Position numbers and translations under genes: made by a program | In this document: positions 1-8,892 of the stretch, piece by piece | How positions within the stretch are numbered: position 1 is the first letter of the stretch | Layout of the letters: every line of letters starts with the position of its first letter | The notes under the pieces: generated by a model | Database searches by the model: none | Seen by the model: only the letters and a program-made list of their open reading frames with translations | What the model was told of the DNA's origin: nothing | Source: Fusobacteria bacterium ZRK30 | Lineage (GTDB): Bacteria; Fusobacteriota; Fusobacteriia; Fusobacteriales; Fusobacteriaceae | DNA length: 64,000 nt | Direction: 5' to 3' | Assembly: GCA_024628785.1 (NCBI GenBank) | Contig: CP102404.1 | Coordinates: forward strand, 744,001-808,000

Positions 1-71
1 GAGACAAAAAGAATGGAAAAGAACTGGCTGTAAAATTAGCTGAGATGATTAGGGGGCAGATAGATGGGTAA
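1..71 (+). CDS. hemC: Hydroxymethylbilane synthase, C-terminal end (partial)
   Basis: An open frame enters from the left edge and stops with TAA at 69-71. The last residues read GKELAVKLAEMIRG, which fits the C-terminal helix of porphobilinogen deaminase. The stop overlaps the next start (ATG at 64) by 8 bases, so the two genes are translationally coupled. HemC supplies the hydroxymethylbilane that the HemD half of the next protein cyclises. Only about 22 residues are visible, so the identification leans on the neighbours as much as on the sequence. Confidence 0.6.
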   Translation, partial: DKKNGKELAVKLAEMIRGQIDG

Positions 72-1521
72 GGTTTATATAGTGGGAGCAGGCCCTGGAG
101 ATTTAGAATTATTGACATTAAAGGGTAAAAGATGTGTAGAAGAAGCTGATTGCATTGTCTATGACAGACTGGTAAATCCTCAAATACTATCTTTAGCTCA
201 AACAGGATGTGAATTGATATATTTAGGGAAAGGTAATACTGAAGGCGGCGTTATCCAGGATGAGATAAACAGAACTATAGTAGAAAAAGCTATAGAGGGT
301 AAAACAGTTACAAGATTAAAGGGAGGAGATCCTTTTGTATTTGGTCGTGGAGGAGAAGAGATCTTAGCTCTAAATGAAGCTGAAATAGAATTTGAAGTGG
401 TTCCTGGGATCACATCTTCTATATCTGTACCATCTTACTCTGGAATACCTGTTACTCACAGAAATATAGCTCGTTCATTTCATGTGTTTACAGGACATAC
501 CTCTAAAGAGGGAACTTGGCATAACTTTGAAGCTATTGCTAAGTTAGAAGGAACTTTAGTATTTTTAATGGGAATTAAAAATTTAGACCTGATAGCCGGT
601 GATCTGATTAAATATGGAAAGTCTCCTACAACTCCTGTGGCTATAATAGAAAAAGGTAGTACAAGTAAACAGAGGGTAGTAGAGGGGACATTAAAAACTA
701 TTGTTGAGATAGCCAGGGAAGAAAAGGTTGTACCACCTGCAATTATAATTATTGGAGAGGTAGTAAACTTAAGGTCTGAATTCAATTGGTTTGAAAAATT
801 ACCGTTATTTGGTAAAAATATACTAACTACAAGAGATTATAAAAAATCTGTAGAGTTTGCCTACGAAATAGAAAAATTAGGGGGGAAAGCTACAGTATTG
901 CCTCTTATAAATATAGAGCCTTTAGATATTGAATTGGATATAAAAGATGCTAAAGCAATATTATTTAACAGCCAGAACGGGGTAAAAACTTTCTTTGAAA
1001 AATTAGAGGATGTCCGTGTCCTGGGAGATAAAAAAATAGGTGTAGTAGGGATCAAAACCTATGAGGAGTTATTAAAACATAGGATTAAACCTGATTTTAT
1101 GCCTGAAAAGTATCTGGGAGAAAGGTTAGCAGAAGAGAGTGTTAACTTTACAAAAGAAGGGGATAAAATCCTATTTATAACATCGGACATTTCACCTGTT
1201 AAGACAGAGGAATGGTCTGAAAAGATGGGTAGAAGATTTGTAGCTACCAGGATATTTAAAACAGAAAAGGTAATAACGACTGATATAGATGATAAAATAA
1301 AAGAAGTAGATATGATTACTTTTTTAAGTTCATCAGCAGTAGATGCATATATAGAGAGTTTAGGAGATAAGAAACATAACCCTGATATAAAGATAGCATC
1401 TATAGGTAAGATGACAACAAAAAGTATCGAAAGTTATGGTTTGGAAGTAGAGATTGAGGCTAAGACTTCTACAGCACAAGGTTTATTAACAGAGGTTAAA
1501 AATTATTATACTAACTTATAA
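64..1521 (+). CDS. cobA-hemD: Uroporphyrinogen-III C-methyltransferase / uroporphyrinogen-III synthase fusion (CobA-HemD)
   Basis: This bifunctional cytoplasmic enzyme has 485 residues. Residues 1-245 are an SAM-dependent uroporphyrinogen-III methyltransferase: the start VYIVGAGPGDLELLTLKG and the segment TRLKGGDPFVFGRGGEE are diagnostic. It makes precorrin-2. Residues ~252-485 are a HemD domain that cyclises hydroxymethylbilane to uroporphyrinogen III; this domain is always poorly conserved and is recognised by position and by the SSSAVDAY segment. The fusion is common in Firmicutes and Fusobacteria. AGGGGG at 50-55 precedes ATG 64. It lies between hemC and hemB in a tetrapyrrole operon and feeds both heme and siroheme. 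Confidence 0.95.
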   Translation: MGKVYIVGAGPGDLELLTLKGKRCVEEADCIVYDRLVNPQILSLAQTGCELIYLGKGNTEGGVIQDEINRTIVEKAIEGKTVTRLKGGDPFVFGRGGEEILALNEAEIEFEVVPGITSSISVPSYSGIPVTHRNIARSFHVFTGHTSKEGTWHNFEAIAKLEGTLVFLMGIKNLDLIAGDLIKYGKSPTTPVAIIEKGSTSKQRVVEGTLKTIVEIAREEKVVPPAIIIIGEVVNLRSEFNWFEKLPLFGKNILTTRDYKKSVEFAYEIEKLGGKATVLPLINIEPLDIELDIKDAKAILFNSQNGVKTFFEKLEDVRVLGDKKIGVVGIKTYEELLKHRIKPDFMPEKYLGERLAEESVNFTKEGDKILFITSDISPVKTEEWSEKMGRRFVATRIFKTEKVITTDIDDKIKEVDMITFLSSSAVDAYIESLGDKKHNPDIKIASIGKMTTKSIESYGLEVEIEAKTSTAQGLLTEVKNYYTNL

Positions 1522-1537
1522 CAAAGGAGAAGAGTAA

Positions 1538-2509
1538 ATGTTTAAAAGACACAGAAATTTAAGAAAAACAGCTGGAATTAGAAAATTAGTGAGAGATGTA
1601 TATATAAGTGTTGATGATTTGGTATATCCAATATTTTTAGAGGAAGGAACAGGGATAAGAACTGAGATATCTTCTATGCCGGGGCAGTACAGAATGTCAC
1701 TGGATATGTTAGATGCAGAGTTAGATACATTGAATGAATTAGGAGTTAATTCGGTATTATTGTTTGGAATCCCTTTGGAAAAAGACTGTGTTGGAAAAGA
1801 AGCATATAATGATACTGGTATTGTGCAAGAGGGAGTTAGACAGATCAAGAGACATTCACCTGATATGGTAGTTATAACTGACGTTTGTATGTGTGAGTAT
1901 ACTTCTCATGGTCACTGTGGTATCATAGATGAATCTGGGGTTATAAACGATACTACTATTGAATATATGGCAAAGATTGCTTTATCCCATGCAAAAGCTG
2001 GTGCAGATATAGTAGCTCCTTCAGATATGATGGATGGTAGAATAAAAGCAATAAGAGATATCTTAGATGAAAATGGATTTAAAGAACTAGCTATTATGAG
2101 TTATAGTGTAAAATATGCATCATCATTTTACGGACCATTCAGAGAAGCTGCTGATTCAGCTCCTACACATGGAGACAGAAAGCAATATCAAATGGACTAT
2201 AGATTTAGTATAGATGCAGTATCTGAAGCCAGAGCAGACCTGGAAGAGGGAGCAGATATGGTAATAGTGAAACCGGCTCTATCATACCTAGATGTAATTA
2301 GAAAAATAAGAGATACATTTGAAGTTCCAGTAGTTGCATACAGTGTTAGTGGAGAATATGCAATGATAAAAGCAGGAGCATTAAATGGATGGATAGATGA
2401 AAAAAATATAGTTATGGAAAAAACATATGCTATGAAAAGAGCAGGAGCGAATATAATCATTACGTATTTTGCAAAAGATATAGCTAGATGGTTGAAAGAA
2501 GAGAACTAA
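1538..2509 (+). CDS. hemB: Porphobilinogen synthase (delta-aminolevulinate dehydratase)
   Basis: A 323-residue cytoplasmic enzyme that condenses two 5-aminolevulinate molecules to porphobilinogen. The zinc-type cysteine triad is present (C117, C119, C127 in DVCMCEYTSHGHCG), as are the two active-site lysines K192 (YSVKYASSFYGPF) and K245 (VIVKPALSYLD). Length is normal for the family. AAAGGAG at 1522-1528 serves the ATG. It follows cobA-hemD by 16 bases in the same operon. Confidence 0.97.
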   Translation: MFKRHRNLRKTAGIRKLVRDVYISVDDLVYPIFLEEGTGIRTEISSMPGQYRMSLDMLDAELDTLNELGVNSVLLFGIPLEKDCVGKEAYNDTGIVQEGVRQIKRHSPDMVVITDVCMCEYTSHGHCGIIDESGVINDTTIEYMAKIALSHAKAGADIVAPSDMMDGRIKAIRDILDENGFKELAIMSYSVKYASSFYGPFREAADSAPTHGDRKQYQMDYRFSIDAVSEARADLEEGADMVIVKPALSYLDVIRKIRDTFEVPVVAYSVSGEYAMIKAGALNGWIDEKNIVMEKTYAMKRAGANIIITYFAKDIARWLKEEN

Positions 2510-2531
2510 AAATTAAGATTAAAATAAAATA

Positions 2532-2565
2532 TTTAGCCGCCAAGTACAAAAATTTGGTGGCTAAA
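2532..2565 (+). promoter_or_regulatory. Intercistronic hairpin between hemB and hemL
   Basis: TTTAGCCGCCA and TGGTGGCTAAA form an 11-bp stem with one G-U pair and a ~12-base loop. It is followed by A-rich sequence rather than a T-run, so it is not a standard plus-strand terminator. An mRNA processing or stability element, or partial attenuation of hemL, are the simplest readings. Confidence 0.5.
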
Positions 2566-2585
2566 AAAATAAAAGGGGAGAAATT

Positions 2586-3884
2586 ATGAATTACAAAAAT
2601 TCTAAAGATATATTCGAAAAAGCGGTAAATATAATTCCAGGAGGAGTAAACAGTCCGGTTAGAGCATTTAAATCGGTGGAAAAAGAATTTCCTATCTTTG
2701 TAAAATCAGCAAATAAAGCTCATGTTATAGATGAAGACGGGAATAAATATATAGATTTTATCCAGTCGTGGGGGCCTATGATCTTAGGACACAATGATGA
2801 AAGGGTAATAAAAGCAGTTCAAGCTGCTGTCTTAGATGGTTGTTCATTTGGATTACCTACTAAAAAAGAAGTTGAACTGGCTGAACTAATCATATCTATG
2901 GTTCCTTCTATTGAAAAAGTAAGATTAACTACATCAGGTACAGAGGCTACAATGGCAGCAGTAAGAGTAGCTCGTGCATATACAAAGAAAAATAAAATCT
3001 TAAAATTTGAAGGATGTTATCATGGTCATTCAGATTCATTGTTAGTAGCAGCCGGGTCCGGTTTATTAACTGAAGGTTATCAGGATAGTAATGGTCTTAC
3101 AGAGGGTGTATTAAAAGATACATTAACTCTGCCATTTGGAAACTTAGAAAAAGTGGAAAATTTAATGAAAAAAGAAGAGATAGCTTGTATCATAGTAGAG
3201 CCTATTCCTGCTAATATGGGTCTTATCGAAACTAAAAAGGAATATTTAGAAGGATTAAGAAAGTTATGTACTGAGCATAATACTGTATTGATCTTTGATG
3301 AAGTTATCAGTGGGTTTAGAATCGCAGCCGGTGGAGCACAGCAGCACTATGGGATTACTCCTGACCTGACTACATTAGGAAAGATAATTGGCGGGGGATA
3401 CCCTGTAGGAGCATTTGGCGGGAAGAGAGAGATAATGGATATGATTGCACCTGTAGGAGATGTATATCATGCAGGAACACTATCAGGAAATCCTATATCA
3501 GTAACTGCCGGGTTTGAAACTTTGAGTATATTAAAAAATACTCCATCTCTATATACAGACTTAGAAAATAAAGTAGATTACATTGTAGAGGGGATATATA
3601 AGTTATCTGAAAAATATAATGTGCCGGTATGTGTTAATAAGGCAGGATCACTATTTACTATATTCTTTACAGATAAGAAAAAAGTCGAATCATTAGAAGA
3701 TGTAATGGCCAGTGATACGACTAAATACTCTAAATATTTTAATACTATGTTAGAGAGTGGAGTAGTAGTACCACCTTCTAAATTTGAAGCACACTTTATG
3801 GGAGCAACTCATAGTGAAGAGATCTTAAATGAAACTTTATCTGCAATGGAAAAAGCATTTATAGAAATTTCAAAAGCTCTTTAG
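2586..3884 (+). CDS. hemL: Glutamate-1-semialdehyde 2,1-aminomutase
   Basis: A PLP enzyme of 432 residues that turns glutamate-1-semialdehyde into 5-aminolevulinate in the C5 heme pathway. The N-terminal PGGVNSPVRAF motif is diagnostic. The PLP lysine is K266 in LTTLGKIIGGGYPVGAF, and the aspartate that binds the PLP pyridine nitrogen is in LIFDEVISGFR. AAAAGGGGAG precedes ATG 2586. It is separated from hemB by a hairpin and from sirC by only 9 bases, so all belong to one operon. Confidence 0.97.
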   Translation: MNYKNSKDIFEKAVNIIPGGVNSPVRAFKSVEKEFPIFVKSANKAHVIDEDGNKYIDFIQSWGPMILGHNDERVIKAVQAAVLDGCSFGLPTKKEVELAELIISMVPSIEKVRLTTSGTEATMAAVRVARAYTKKNKILKFEGCYHGHSDSLLVAAGSGLLTEGYQDSNGLTEGVLKDTLTLPFGNLEKVENLMKKEEIACIIVEPIPANMGLIETKKEYLEGLRKLCTEHNTVLIFDEVISGFRIAAGGAQQHYGITPDLTTLGKIIGGGYPVGAFGGKREIMDMIAPVGDVYHAGTLSGNPISVTAGFETLSILKNTPSLYTDLENKVDYIVEGIYKLSEKYNVPVCVNKAGSLFTIFFTDKKKVESLEDVMASDTTKYSKYFNTMLESGVVVPPSKFEAHFMGATHSEEILNETLSAMEKAFIEISKAL

Positions 3885-3893
3885 GGAGGTTTT

Positions 3894-4355
3894 ATGGGAA
3901 TAAAAAAATATTTCCCCATCTTACTGGATCTGGAAAAAAAAGATATCCTTGTGGTTGGAGGGGGAAAGATAGCCTATCGTAAGATAAAAACACTTTTAAA
4001 TTACGGGGCTGAAATAGAGGTAATAACCCCTCAAATTGTAGAGGATAAGATCCGGCTTTTGTTTGAGGAAAAAAAGATCAATCTCACATTGAGAAAATTT
4101 GAAGATAGTGATATTGAAAATAGGTTTTTAGTTGTAGGAGCTACCAATGATAAGGAGTTAAATAGAAAGATATATGAGTTAGGAGACTCTAAAAATATTT
4201 TGGTTAACAATATAACAACTAAGGAAGACCTAAATGCAAGATTTTGTGCTGTTCACAGGGGAGAAGATTTCCAGGTAGCTGTCTCAACAGATGAAGGTGA
4301 TCCTAAAAGAGCGCTGGAATTAAAAAAGCAGATTGAAAAAAGTTTAGAAAAGTAA
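3894..4355 (+). CDS. sirC: Precorrin-2 dehydrogenase (SirC / CysG N-domain type)
   Basis: A 153-residue protein with the CysG_N Rossmann fold: FPILLDLEKKDILVVGGG at residues 7-24 is the NAD-binding turn, and FCAVHRGEDFQVAVST near residue 117 is the second conserved block. It oxidises precorrin-2 to sirohydrochlorin with NAD+. It is a short form close in length to Bacillus YlnF, so iron insertion is probably left to the separate chelatase at 8893. AGGGAGG immediately after hemL serves ATG 3894. Together with CobA and the chelatase it completes siroheme synthesis for AsrC. Confidence 0.9.
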   Translation: MGIKKYFPILLDLEKKDILVVGGGKIAYRKIKTLLNYGAEIEVITPQIVEDKIRLLFEEKKINLTLRKFEDSDIENRFLVVGATNDKELNRKIYELGDSKNILVNNITTKEDLNARFCAVHRGEDFQVAVSTDEGDPKRALELKKQIEKSLEK

Positions 4356-4384
4356 AATACAGAGTATCATATGGGGGGGAGATC

Positions 4385-5089
4385 ATGAAAATAGATCAAT
4401 TATCAATATTTAAAGGTCTAAATCCAGAAACTATAGATCAACTAGAGAAAAAATTAAAAGTTAAGGAATATAAAAAAGGTGAGTTTGTTTTTTTTGAAAA
4501 GGATCAGGTTGAAAAAATATATGTAATAGTCTCTGGGAAAGTCACCCTCCATAGATATACTCAAAAAGCACAGAAAAAAATAATATATATACTGGGGAGC
4601 GGAGAAGTTATAAATGAAGTAATTTTTGATAAACTCCCTGCAAGTATAAATGCTGAAGTTTTTGAAAATGCTATGATATTAGAATATTCAGCTGCTGAAT
4701 TAAAACAAATAATGTCTCAAGATTTTGAACTTGCATATAGAATAATACAATCTACAGGGCGAAAGGTCAGGAGACTCTACAGGCAGTTAAAGAACACCGT
4801 CCCCATAAGTCTAGATAAGAAAGTGGCCTCTAAGTTATGGAAACTGTCAAAGGATCATGGGATGATTTGTGAGATCGAAGATAGTCATTGTCGGTCTTGT
4901 AAAAAAAATGATTGCTGGATAGGGTTAGAATTTAAAATAAGTATAACATACCTGGCTGATATGTTGGGGAGCACCAGGGAAACCATATCCAGAGAGTTAA
5001 AAAAATTAGAGGGACAGGGTTATATAAAATGGGTAGATAAAAGAATTTTTGTAAAAAGAGAGGAACTCAGACAATTTTATAGAAGATAA
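4385..5089 (+). CDS. Crp/Fnr-family regulator with an internal four-cysteine cluster
   Basis: A 234-residue regulator. Residues 5-115 form a cyclic-nucleotide-type beta roll, ~117-150 the dimer helix, and 183-225 a winged helix-turn-helix (ADMLGSTRETISRELKKLEG). Between the helix and the HTH sit C162, C169, C172 and C177 (spacing C-x6-C-x2-C-x4-C). Classical FNR carries its cluster cysteines near the N-terminus and Bacillus Fnr at the C-terminus, so this position is unusual and could hold an Fe-S or zinc site. The gene lies 29 bases behind sirC and just upstream of the FNT-asrABC genes, which makes these its likely targets. Ligand and targets are inferred, not shown. Confidence 0.9.
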   Translation: MKIDQLSIFKGLNPETIDQLEKKLKVKEYKKGEFVFFEKDQVEKIYVIVSGKVTLHRYTQKAQKKIIYILGSGEVINEVIFDKLPASINAEVFENAMILEYSAAELKQIMSQDFELAYRIIQSTGRKVRRLYRQLKNTVPISLDKKVASKLWKLSKDHGMICEIEDSHCRSCKKNDCWIGLEFKISITYLADMLGSTRETISRELKKLEGQGYIKWVDKRIFVKREELRQFYRR

Positions 5090-5090
5090 G

Positions 5091-5121
5091 AATAACGTGA
5101 TGAGTATCACGTTATTTTTTT
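5091..5121 (+). terminator. Rho-independent terminator after the hem/sirC/crp operon
   Basis: AATAACGTGAT and ATCACGTTATT form a perfect 11-bp stem with a GAGT loop followed by a T-run. It separates the tetrapyrrole operon from the FNT-asr operon. Confidence 0.9.
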
Positions 5122-5194
5122 ATATATTTTGTTAGAATACAGTTAGAGTTTATAGTGAAAAAAATATTTTGATCTTATTTGGAAGTCAAGAGTC

Positions 5195-5211
5195 ATATTT
5201 TGCACAAATAT
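5195..5211. promoter_or_regulatory. Palindrome upstream of the FNT-asr operon, possible Crp/Fnr operator
   Basis: ATATTT-TGCAC-AAATAT is a perfect 6-base inverted repeat about 70 bases before the FNT start codon, in the leader next to the Crp/Fnr gene. Spacing and position suit a Crp-family half-site pair, but AT-rich palindromes are frequent by chance. Function is inferred. Confidence 0.3.
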
Positions 5212-5279
5212 ATTTGATCTGACATGATATTTTTTTAATATTTGCTATGGTAAAAATATTATATTTAGGAGGGAAAAAT

Positions 5280-6044
5280 ATGTATGCAGAAACACTGGAA
5301 AAATTATCTAATGCGGCATTTGGAAAAAAGAAACTGATAGAAGAGAGTAAGGGTAAATATTTTTTAGCATCTGTTATGGCAGGACTTTATGTAGGATTGG
5401 GGATATTTCTTATAATGACTATTGGTGGGTTAACCAAGGGGATGGGTCCACATTTTAAAATATTTATAGGTTTAGGTTTTGGAATTGCACTGAGTCTTGT
5501 TTTAGTTATTGGATCTGAGCTTTTTACAGGAAATAATATGATCATGAGTGCAGGACTTGCAAATAAAAAAGTATCTTTAAAGGATACATTGAAAGTATGG
5601 GGAACAAGTTATATAGGAAACTTAGTGGGATCTACTATCATAGGAATGTTATATGTATTCAGTGGTGCTCCTAAAGGTAAGGTAGGAGAATTTATTGTAG
5701 CTCTTTCAAAGGCTAAGATGTCTGGAGATCCTACATCTTTATTTTTTAAAGGTGTTTTATGTAATATCTTAGTTTGTTTAGCGGTATTAGCTTATATCAA
5801 GATGAAGAGTGAATCAGGAAAATTAATTATGATATTTTGGTGTCTATTTGCATTTATTACATCTGGATATGAGCATAGTATAGCTAATATGTCTATATTT
5901 ACTGCTGGTCTGTTACTTAACCATGGTCCTGAAGTATCTTTAGCTGGGTATGGACATAATATGCTTTGGGTAACTTTAGGTAATGTTGTAGGTGGAGGAG
6001 CTATAGGATTGGTATATTGGTATATGGGCAGAAAGTCTAAATAG
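5280..6044 (+). CDS. Formate/nitrite transporter (FNT) family channel, probable hydrosulfide channel
   Basis: An inner-membrane channel of 254 residues with about six helices. Typical FNT features are present: KGVLCNILVCLAVL, the NMSIFTAG segment, and FITSGYEHSIANM with the conserved pore histidine. An in-frame ATG exists at 5247, but AGGAGGG at 5267-5273 points to ATG 5280. It is directly followed by asrABC. In Clostridioides difficile an FNT protein encoded with asrABC is a hydrosulfide channel that exports the product of sulfite reduction, so HS- is the best guess here; nitrite or formate remain possible. Confidence 0.9.
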   Translation: MYAETLEKLSNAAFGKKKLIEESKGKYFLASVMAGLYVGLGIFLIMTIGGLTKGMGPHFKIFIGLGFGIALSLVLVIGSELFTGNNMIMSAGLANKKVSLKDTLKVWGTSYIGNLVGSTIIGMLYVFSGAPKGKVGEFIVALSKAKMSGDPTSLFFKGVLCNILVCLAVLAYIKMKSESGKLIMIFWCLFAFITSGYEHSIANMSIFTAGLLLNHGPEVSLAGYGHNMLWVTLGNVVGGGAIGLVYWYMGRKSK

Positions 6045-6082
6045 TTCTTAAAAAATAAAAAAAATAAACTGGAGGGATGAAT

Positions 6083-7087
6083 TTGAAAATTTCAATGAAT
6101 AAGATAAATTTTAATGAAAGTTTGAAAAAATTGGAAAAGAAGTACAAGATATATGCACCTAAACTTTTCCCATTTGCTGGGAGATGTTCTGATACAGATT
6201 TAGTAAGATATGCGGAAGTATCAACTATAGAAGAGATGGTGTTTGATAAAAAATCTAATTTTTCACCTAAAGAAATATTACTGCCGCAGACGGAAACGAT
6301 GTTTTATTTTACAGAGAAGGAATACAAGGAACCAGATGTAGAGGAAAAAGGTACTTTAGTCTTTTTAAAATCTTGTGATCTTCACAGTGTTAAAAGATTT
6401 GATGAAATTTATTTAAAAAATAAATTTTCTGATATCTACTACAGCCAAAGAAGAGATAAGATAAAATTTGTTGTTGTGGGCTGTAAAACGGGTTTTGATA
6501 GTTGTTTCTGTGTAAGCATGGGGACTAACATTCCTGAAGACTATCATATGGGAATAAACATAAGAGAAGATGAAGTGGAGTTAGAGATCTTAGATGAAGG
6601 GTTAAAGGCTAATTTCCAGGGACAAGATAAAGAATTTGAAATAGATAAAGTTGTTATAAATAAGATTGAATTAAAAGTTCCAGATGAGATAAATTTAGAA
6701 GATGTAATCAATCTGGATCTATGGAGAGAATATGATAAAAGATGTGTAGCCTGTGGTAAATGTAACTTTGTCTGTCCAACTTGTACATGTACAACTACTC
6801 AGGACATCTTCTACAGTGAAAATGAAAATACAGGTGAGAGAAGAAGAGTCTGGGCATCATGTCATGTAGATGGATTTACAGATATGGCAGGAGGTCATGA
6901 GTTTAGAAAAAAACATGGTGACAGGATGAGATTTAAAACTATGCATAAAATTGGAGATTTTAAAAAGAGGTTTGGATATCACATGTGTACAGGTTGCGGG
7001 AGATGTGACGATGCCTGTCCTGAATATATTTCTTTTTCAAATTGTATAAAAAAATTAACAGCAGCATTAGGAGGAGAAGATGAATAA
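6083..7087 (+). CDS. asrA: Anaerobic sulfite reductase subunit A
   Basis: An iron-sulfur subunit of about 334 residues that passes electrons within the dissimilatory-type AsrABC complex. Two [4Fe-4S] ferredoxin motifs are visible near the C-terminus: CVACGKCNFVCPTC and CTGCGRCDDACPEY. An ATG at 6077 touches the ribosome site GGAGGG (6071-6076) with no spacer, while TTG at 6083 sits 6 bases after it, so TTG is the more likely start. The stop overlaps asrB by 8 bases, indicating coupled translation. Confidence 0.95.
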   Translation: MKISMNKINFNESLKKLEKKYKIYAPKLFPFAGRCSDTDLVRYAEVSTIEEMVFDKKSNFSPKEILLPQTETMFYFTEKEYKEPDVEEKGTLVFLKSCDLHSVKRFDEIYLKNKFSDIYYSQRRDKIKFVVVGCKTGFDSCFCVSMGTNIPEDYHMGINIREDEVELEILDEGLKANFQGQDKEFEIDKVVINKIELKVPDEINLEDVINLDLWREYDKRCVACGKCNFVCPTCTCTTTQDIFYSENENTGERRRVWASCHVDGFTDMAGGHEFRKKHGDRMRFKTMHKIGDFKKRFGYHMCTGCGRCDDACPEYISFSNCIKKLTAALGGEDE

Positions 7088-7898
7088 TATTTATATGCCC
7101 AGTCCTTATAAAATTTTGGATATTCAACAGGTAACAAATATAGAATGGCTTTTTAAGGTTGAGTTTGATAGAGCTGATGAGATCAACTACGGTCAGTTTA
7201 TTCAAATATCAATTCCTAAAGTTGGAGAAGCTCCTATTTCGGTGACAGAATTCAATGTAGAAGAGGGATGGATAGAATTTTTAATCAGAAAAGTTGGGAA
7301 AGTTACAGATGTTTTATTTGATCTAAAGGCGGGAGATACACTATTCTTGAGAGGACCTTATGGAAATGGATTCCCATTTGATGAAAAATATAAGGATAAA
7401 CATCTGGTAATCGTAGCAGGAGGATCTGGATGCGGTCCGGTAAGATCTATGATTAATGCAGTTCACAAAAAGTTTAAATCTGTTAAAAAGATGGAACTTA
7501 TCCTGGGATTTAAAGATACTAATTGTATAATCTTTAAGGATGAGATTACAAGCTGGCAGGAAGAAAATAACTTGGTACTTACTGTAGATAAGATGTGTGA
7601 AGGAGACACCTGTGATCTAGGAATCAATGAGGGCCTTGTAACACAGCATGTAGATAAGCTAGACCTGTCAAATATAGATGATTTAGAAGTAGTAATTGTG
7701 GGACCACCTATGATGATGAAGTTCGCAGCTATTGAATTTGAAAAACATGGAGTACCTGAAGATAAGATATGGTTATCCTTTGAAAGAAAGATGTCATGTG
7801 CTGTAGGGAAATGCGGTCATTGTAAGATAGATGAAACATATGTATGTTTAGAAGGGCCTGTGTTTAACTATACAAAGGGTAAAAAACTTTTAGATTAA
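7080..7898 (+). CDS. asrB: Anaerobic sulfite reductase subunit B (flavin/NAD(P)H subunit)
   Basis: A 272-residue protein of the ferredoxin-reductase / dihydroorotate-dehydrogenase electron-transfer family. An FAD-binding barrel (residues ~5-100) is followed by a nucleotide-binding domain that starts at VIVAGGSGCGPVRSM. A C-terminal cysteine cluster (SCAVGKCGHCKIDETYVCLEG) binds a [2Fe-2S] centre. It takes electrons from NADH for AsrA and AsrC. AGGAGG at 7068-7073 lies inside asrA, and the ATG overlaps the asrA stop. Confidence 0.95.
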   Translation: MNNIYMPSPYKILDIQQVTNIEWLFKVEFDRADEINYGQFIQISIPKVGEAPISVTEFNVEEGWIEFLIRKVGKVTDVLFDLKAGDTLFLRGPYGNGFPFDEKYKDKHLVIVAGGSGCGPVRSMINAVHKKFKSVKKMELILGFKDTNCIIFKDEITSWQEENNLVLTVDKMCEGDTCDLGINEGLVTQHVDKLDLSNIDDLEVVIVGPPMMMKFAAIEFEKHGVPEDKIWLSFERKMSCAVGKCGHCKIDETYVCLEGPVFNYTKGKKLLD

Positions 7899-7908
7899 GG
7901 GGGATAAG

Positions 7909-8883
7909 ATGACTTTGGATATAAATATAAAAAAAATAAAGAAAAATGCCTATAGAGTGAGTAAAGATAGAGACGTAACTGCTTTAAGAGTGAGAGTTCC
8001 TGGAGGAGAGATTACAGGGGATCTAATAGAGATAGTATCTAAAATAGCAAATACTTATGGGGATGGAAGAATCCACCTGACCACCAGACAAGGATTTGAA
8101 ATTTTAGGGATAAAGTGGGAAGATATAGATAAAGTAAACCTTATGGTAGCTCCTTTAATGGATAAATTAGAAATAAATCATGTTGATGCTAATGCAGGAT
8201 ATCCAGCAGCAGGAACAAGAAATATAGCTGCCTGTATCGGTAACAAAGTATGTTTAAAAGCTCAATATAACACTACTGAATTTGCAAAAAAAATTGAAAA
8301 ATCAATATTCCCTCATGATTTTCATTTTAAAGTTGCACTTACGGGCTGTCCAAATGACTGCCAGAAAGTAAGAAGTAATGATTTTGGAATAATTGGGATG
8401 ACACTGCCTAAGCTGGATGCATCCAAATGTGTATCTTGTGGAAGATGTGTAAAAAAATGTAAAGGTCTGTCTACAGGGGCGTTAACATCTGTTAACTATA
8501 AACCTCAAAGAGATCATGAGAGATGTATAGGGTGTGGAGAGTGTGTTTTAAACTGTCCTACATCTGCCTGGACTAGAGATCCTAAAAAATATTATAGATT
8601 AGCTATTATGGGAAGAACTGGAAAAAGAAACCCTCGTTTAGCCGAAGACTGGATTATCTGGGCTGATGAAGCTAGTATCATAAAGATTATTAAAAATACT
8701 TATGATTATGTAGATAAATATATCGATAGAAGCTTGCCAAAAGAGCATATAGGGTATATAGTAGATAGGACAGGATTTATGGAGTTTAAAAAGTGGGCTC
8801 TAAAAGGTGTGGACCTGCCTGAATATTCTGTTATGAAAAATAATGTATATTGGTCTGGTATGAAATATCCTGGAATAAAGTAG
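7909..8883 (+). CDS. asrC: Anaerobic sulfite reductase subunit C (siroheme subunit)
   Basis: The 324-residue catalytic subunit that reduces sulfite to sulfide with six electrons. The siroheme/[4Fe-4S] ligands are visible as CIGNKVC (C-x5-C, near residue 108) and TGCPNDC (C-x3-C, near 147). Two further [4Fe-4S] motifs follow: CVSCGRCVKKC and CIGCGECVLNCP. AGGGGGA precedes ATG 7909, 10 bases behind asrB. The gene for the chelatase needed for its siroheme follows directly. Confidence 0.96.
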   Translation: MTLDINIKKIKKNAYRVSKDRDVTALRVRVPGGEITGDLIEIVSKIANTYGDGRIHLTTRQGFEILGIKWEDIDKVNLMVAPLMDKLEINHVDANAGYPAAGTRNIAACIGNKVCLKAQYNTTEFAKKIEKSIFPHDFHFKVALTGCPNDCQKVRSNDFGIIGMTLPKLDASKCVSCGRCVKKCKGLSTGALTSVNYKPQRDHERCIGCGECVLNCPTSAWTRDPKKYYRLAIMGRTGKRNPRLAEDWIIWADEASIIKIIKNTYDYVDKYIDRSLPKEHIGYIVDRTGFMEFKKWALKGVDLPEYSVMKNNVYWSGMKYPGIK

Positions 8884-8892
8884 GTGATTTGC

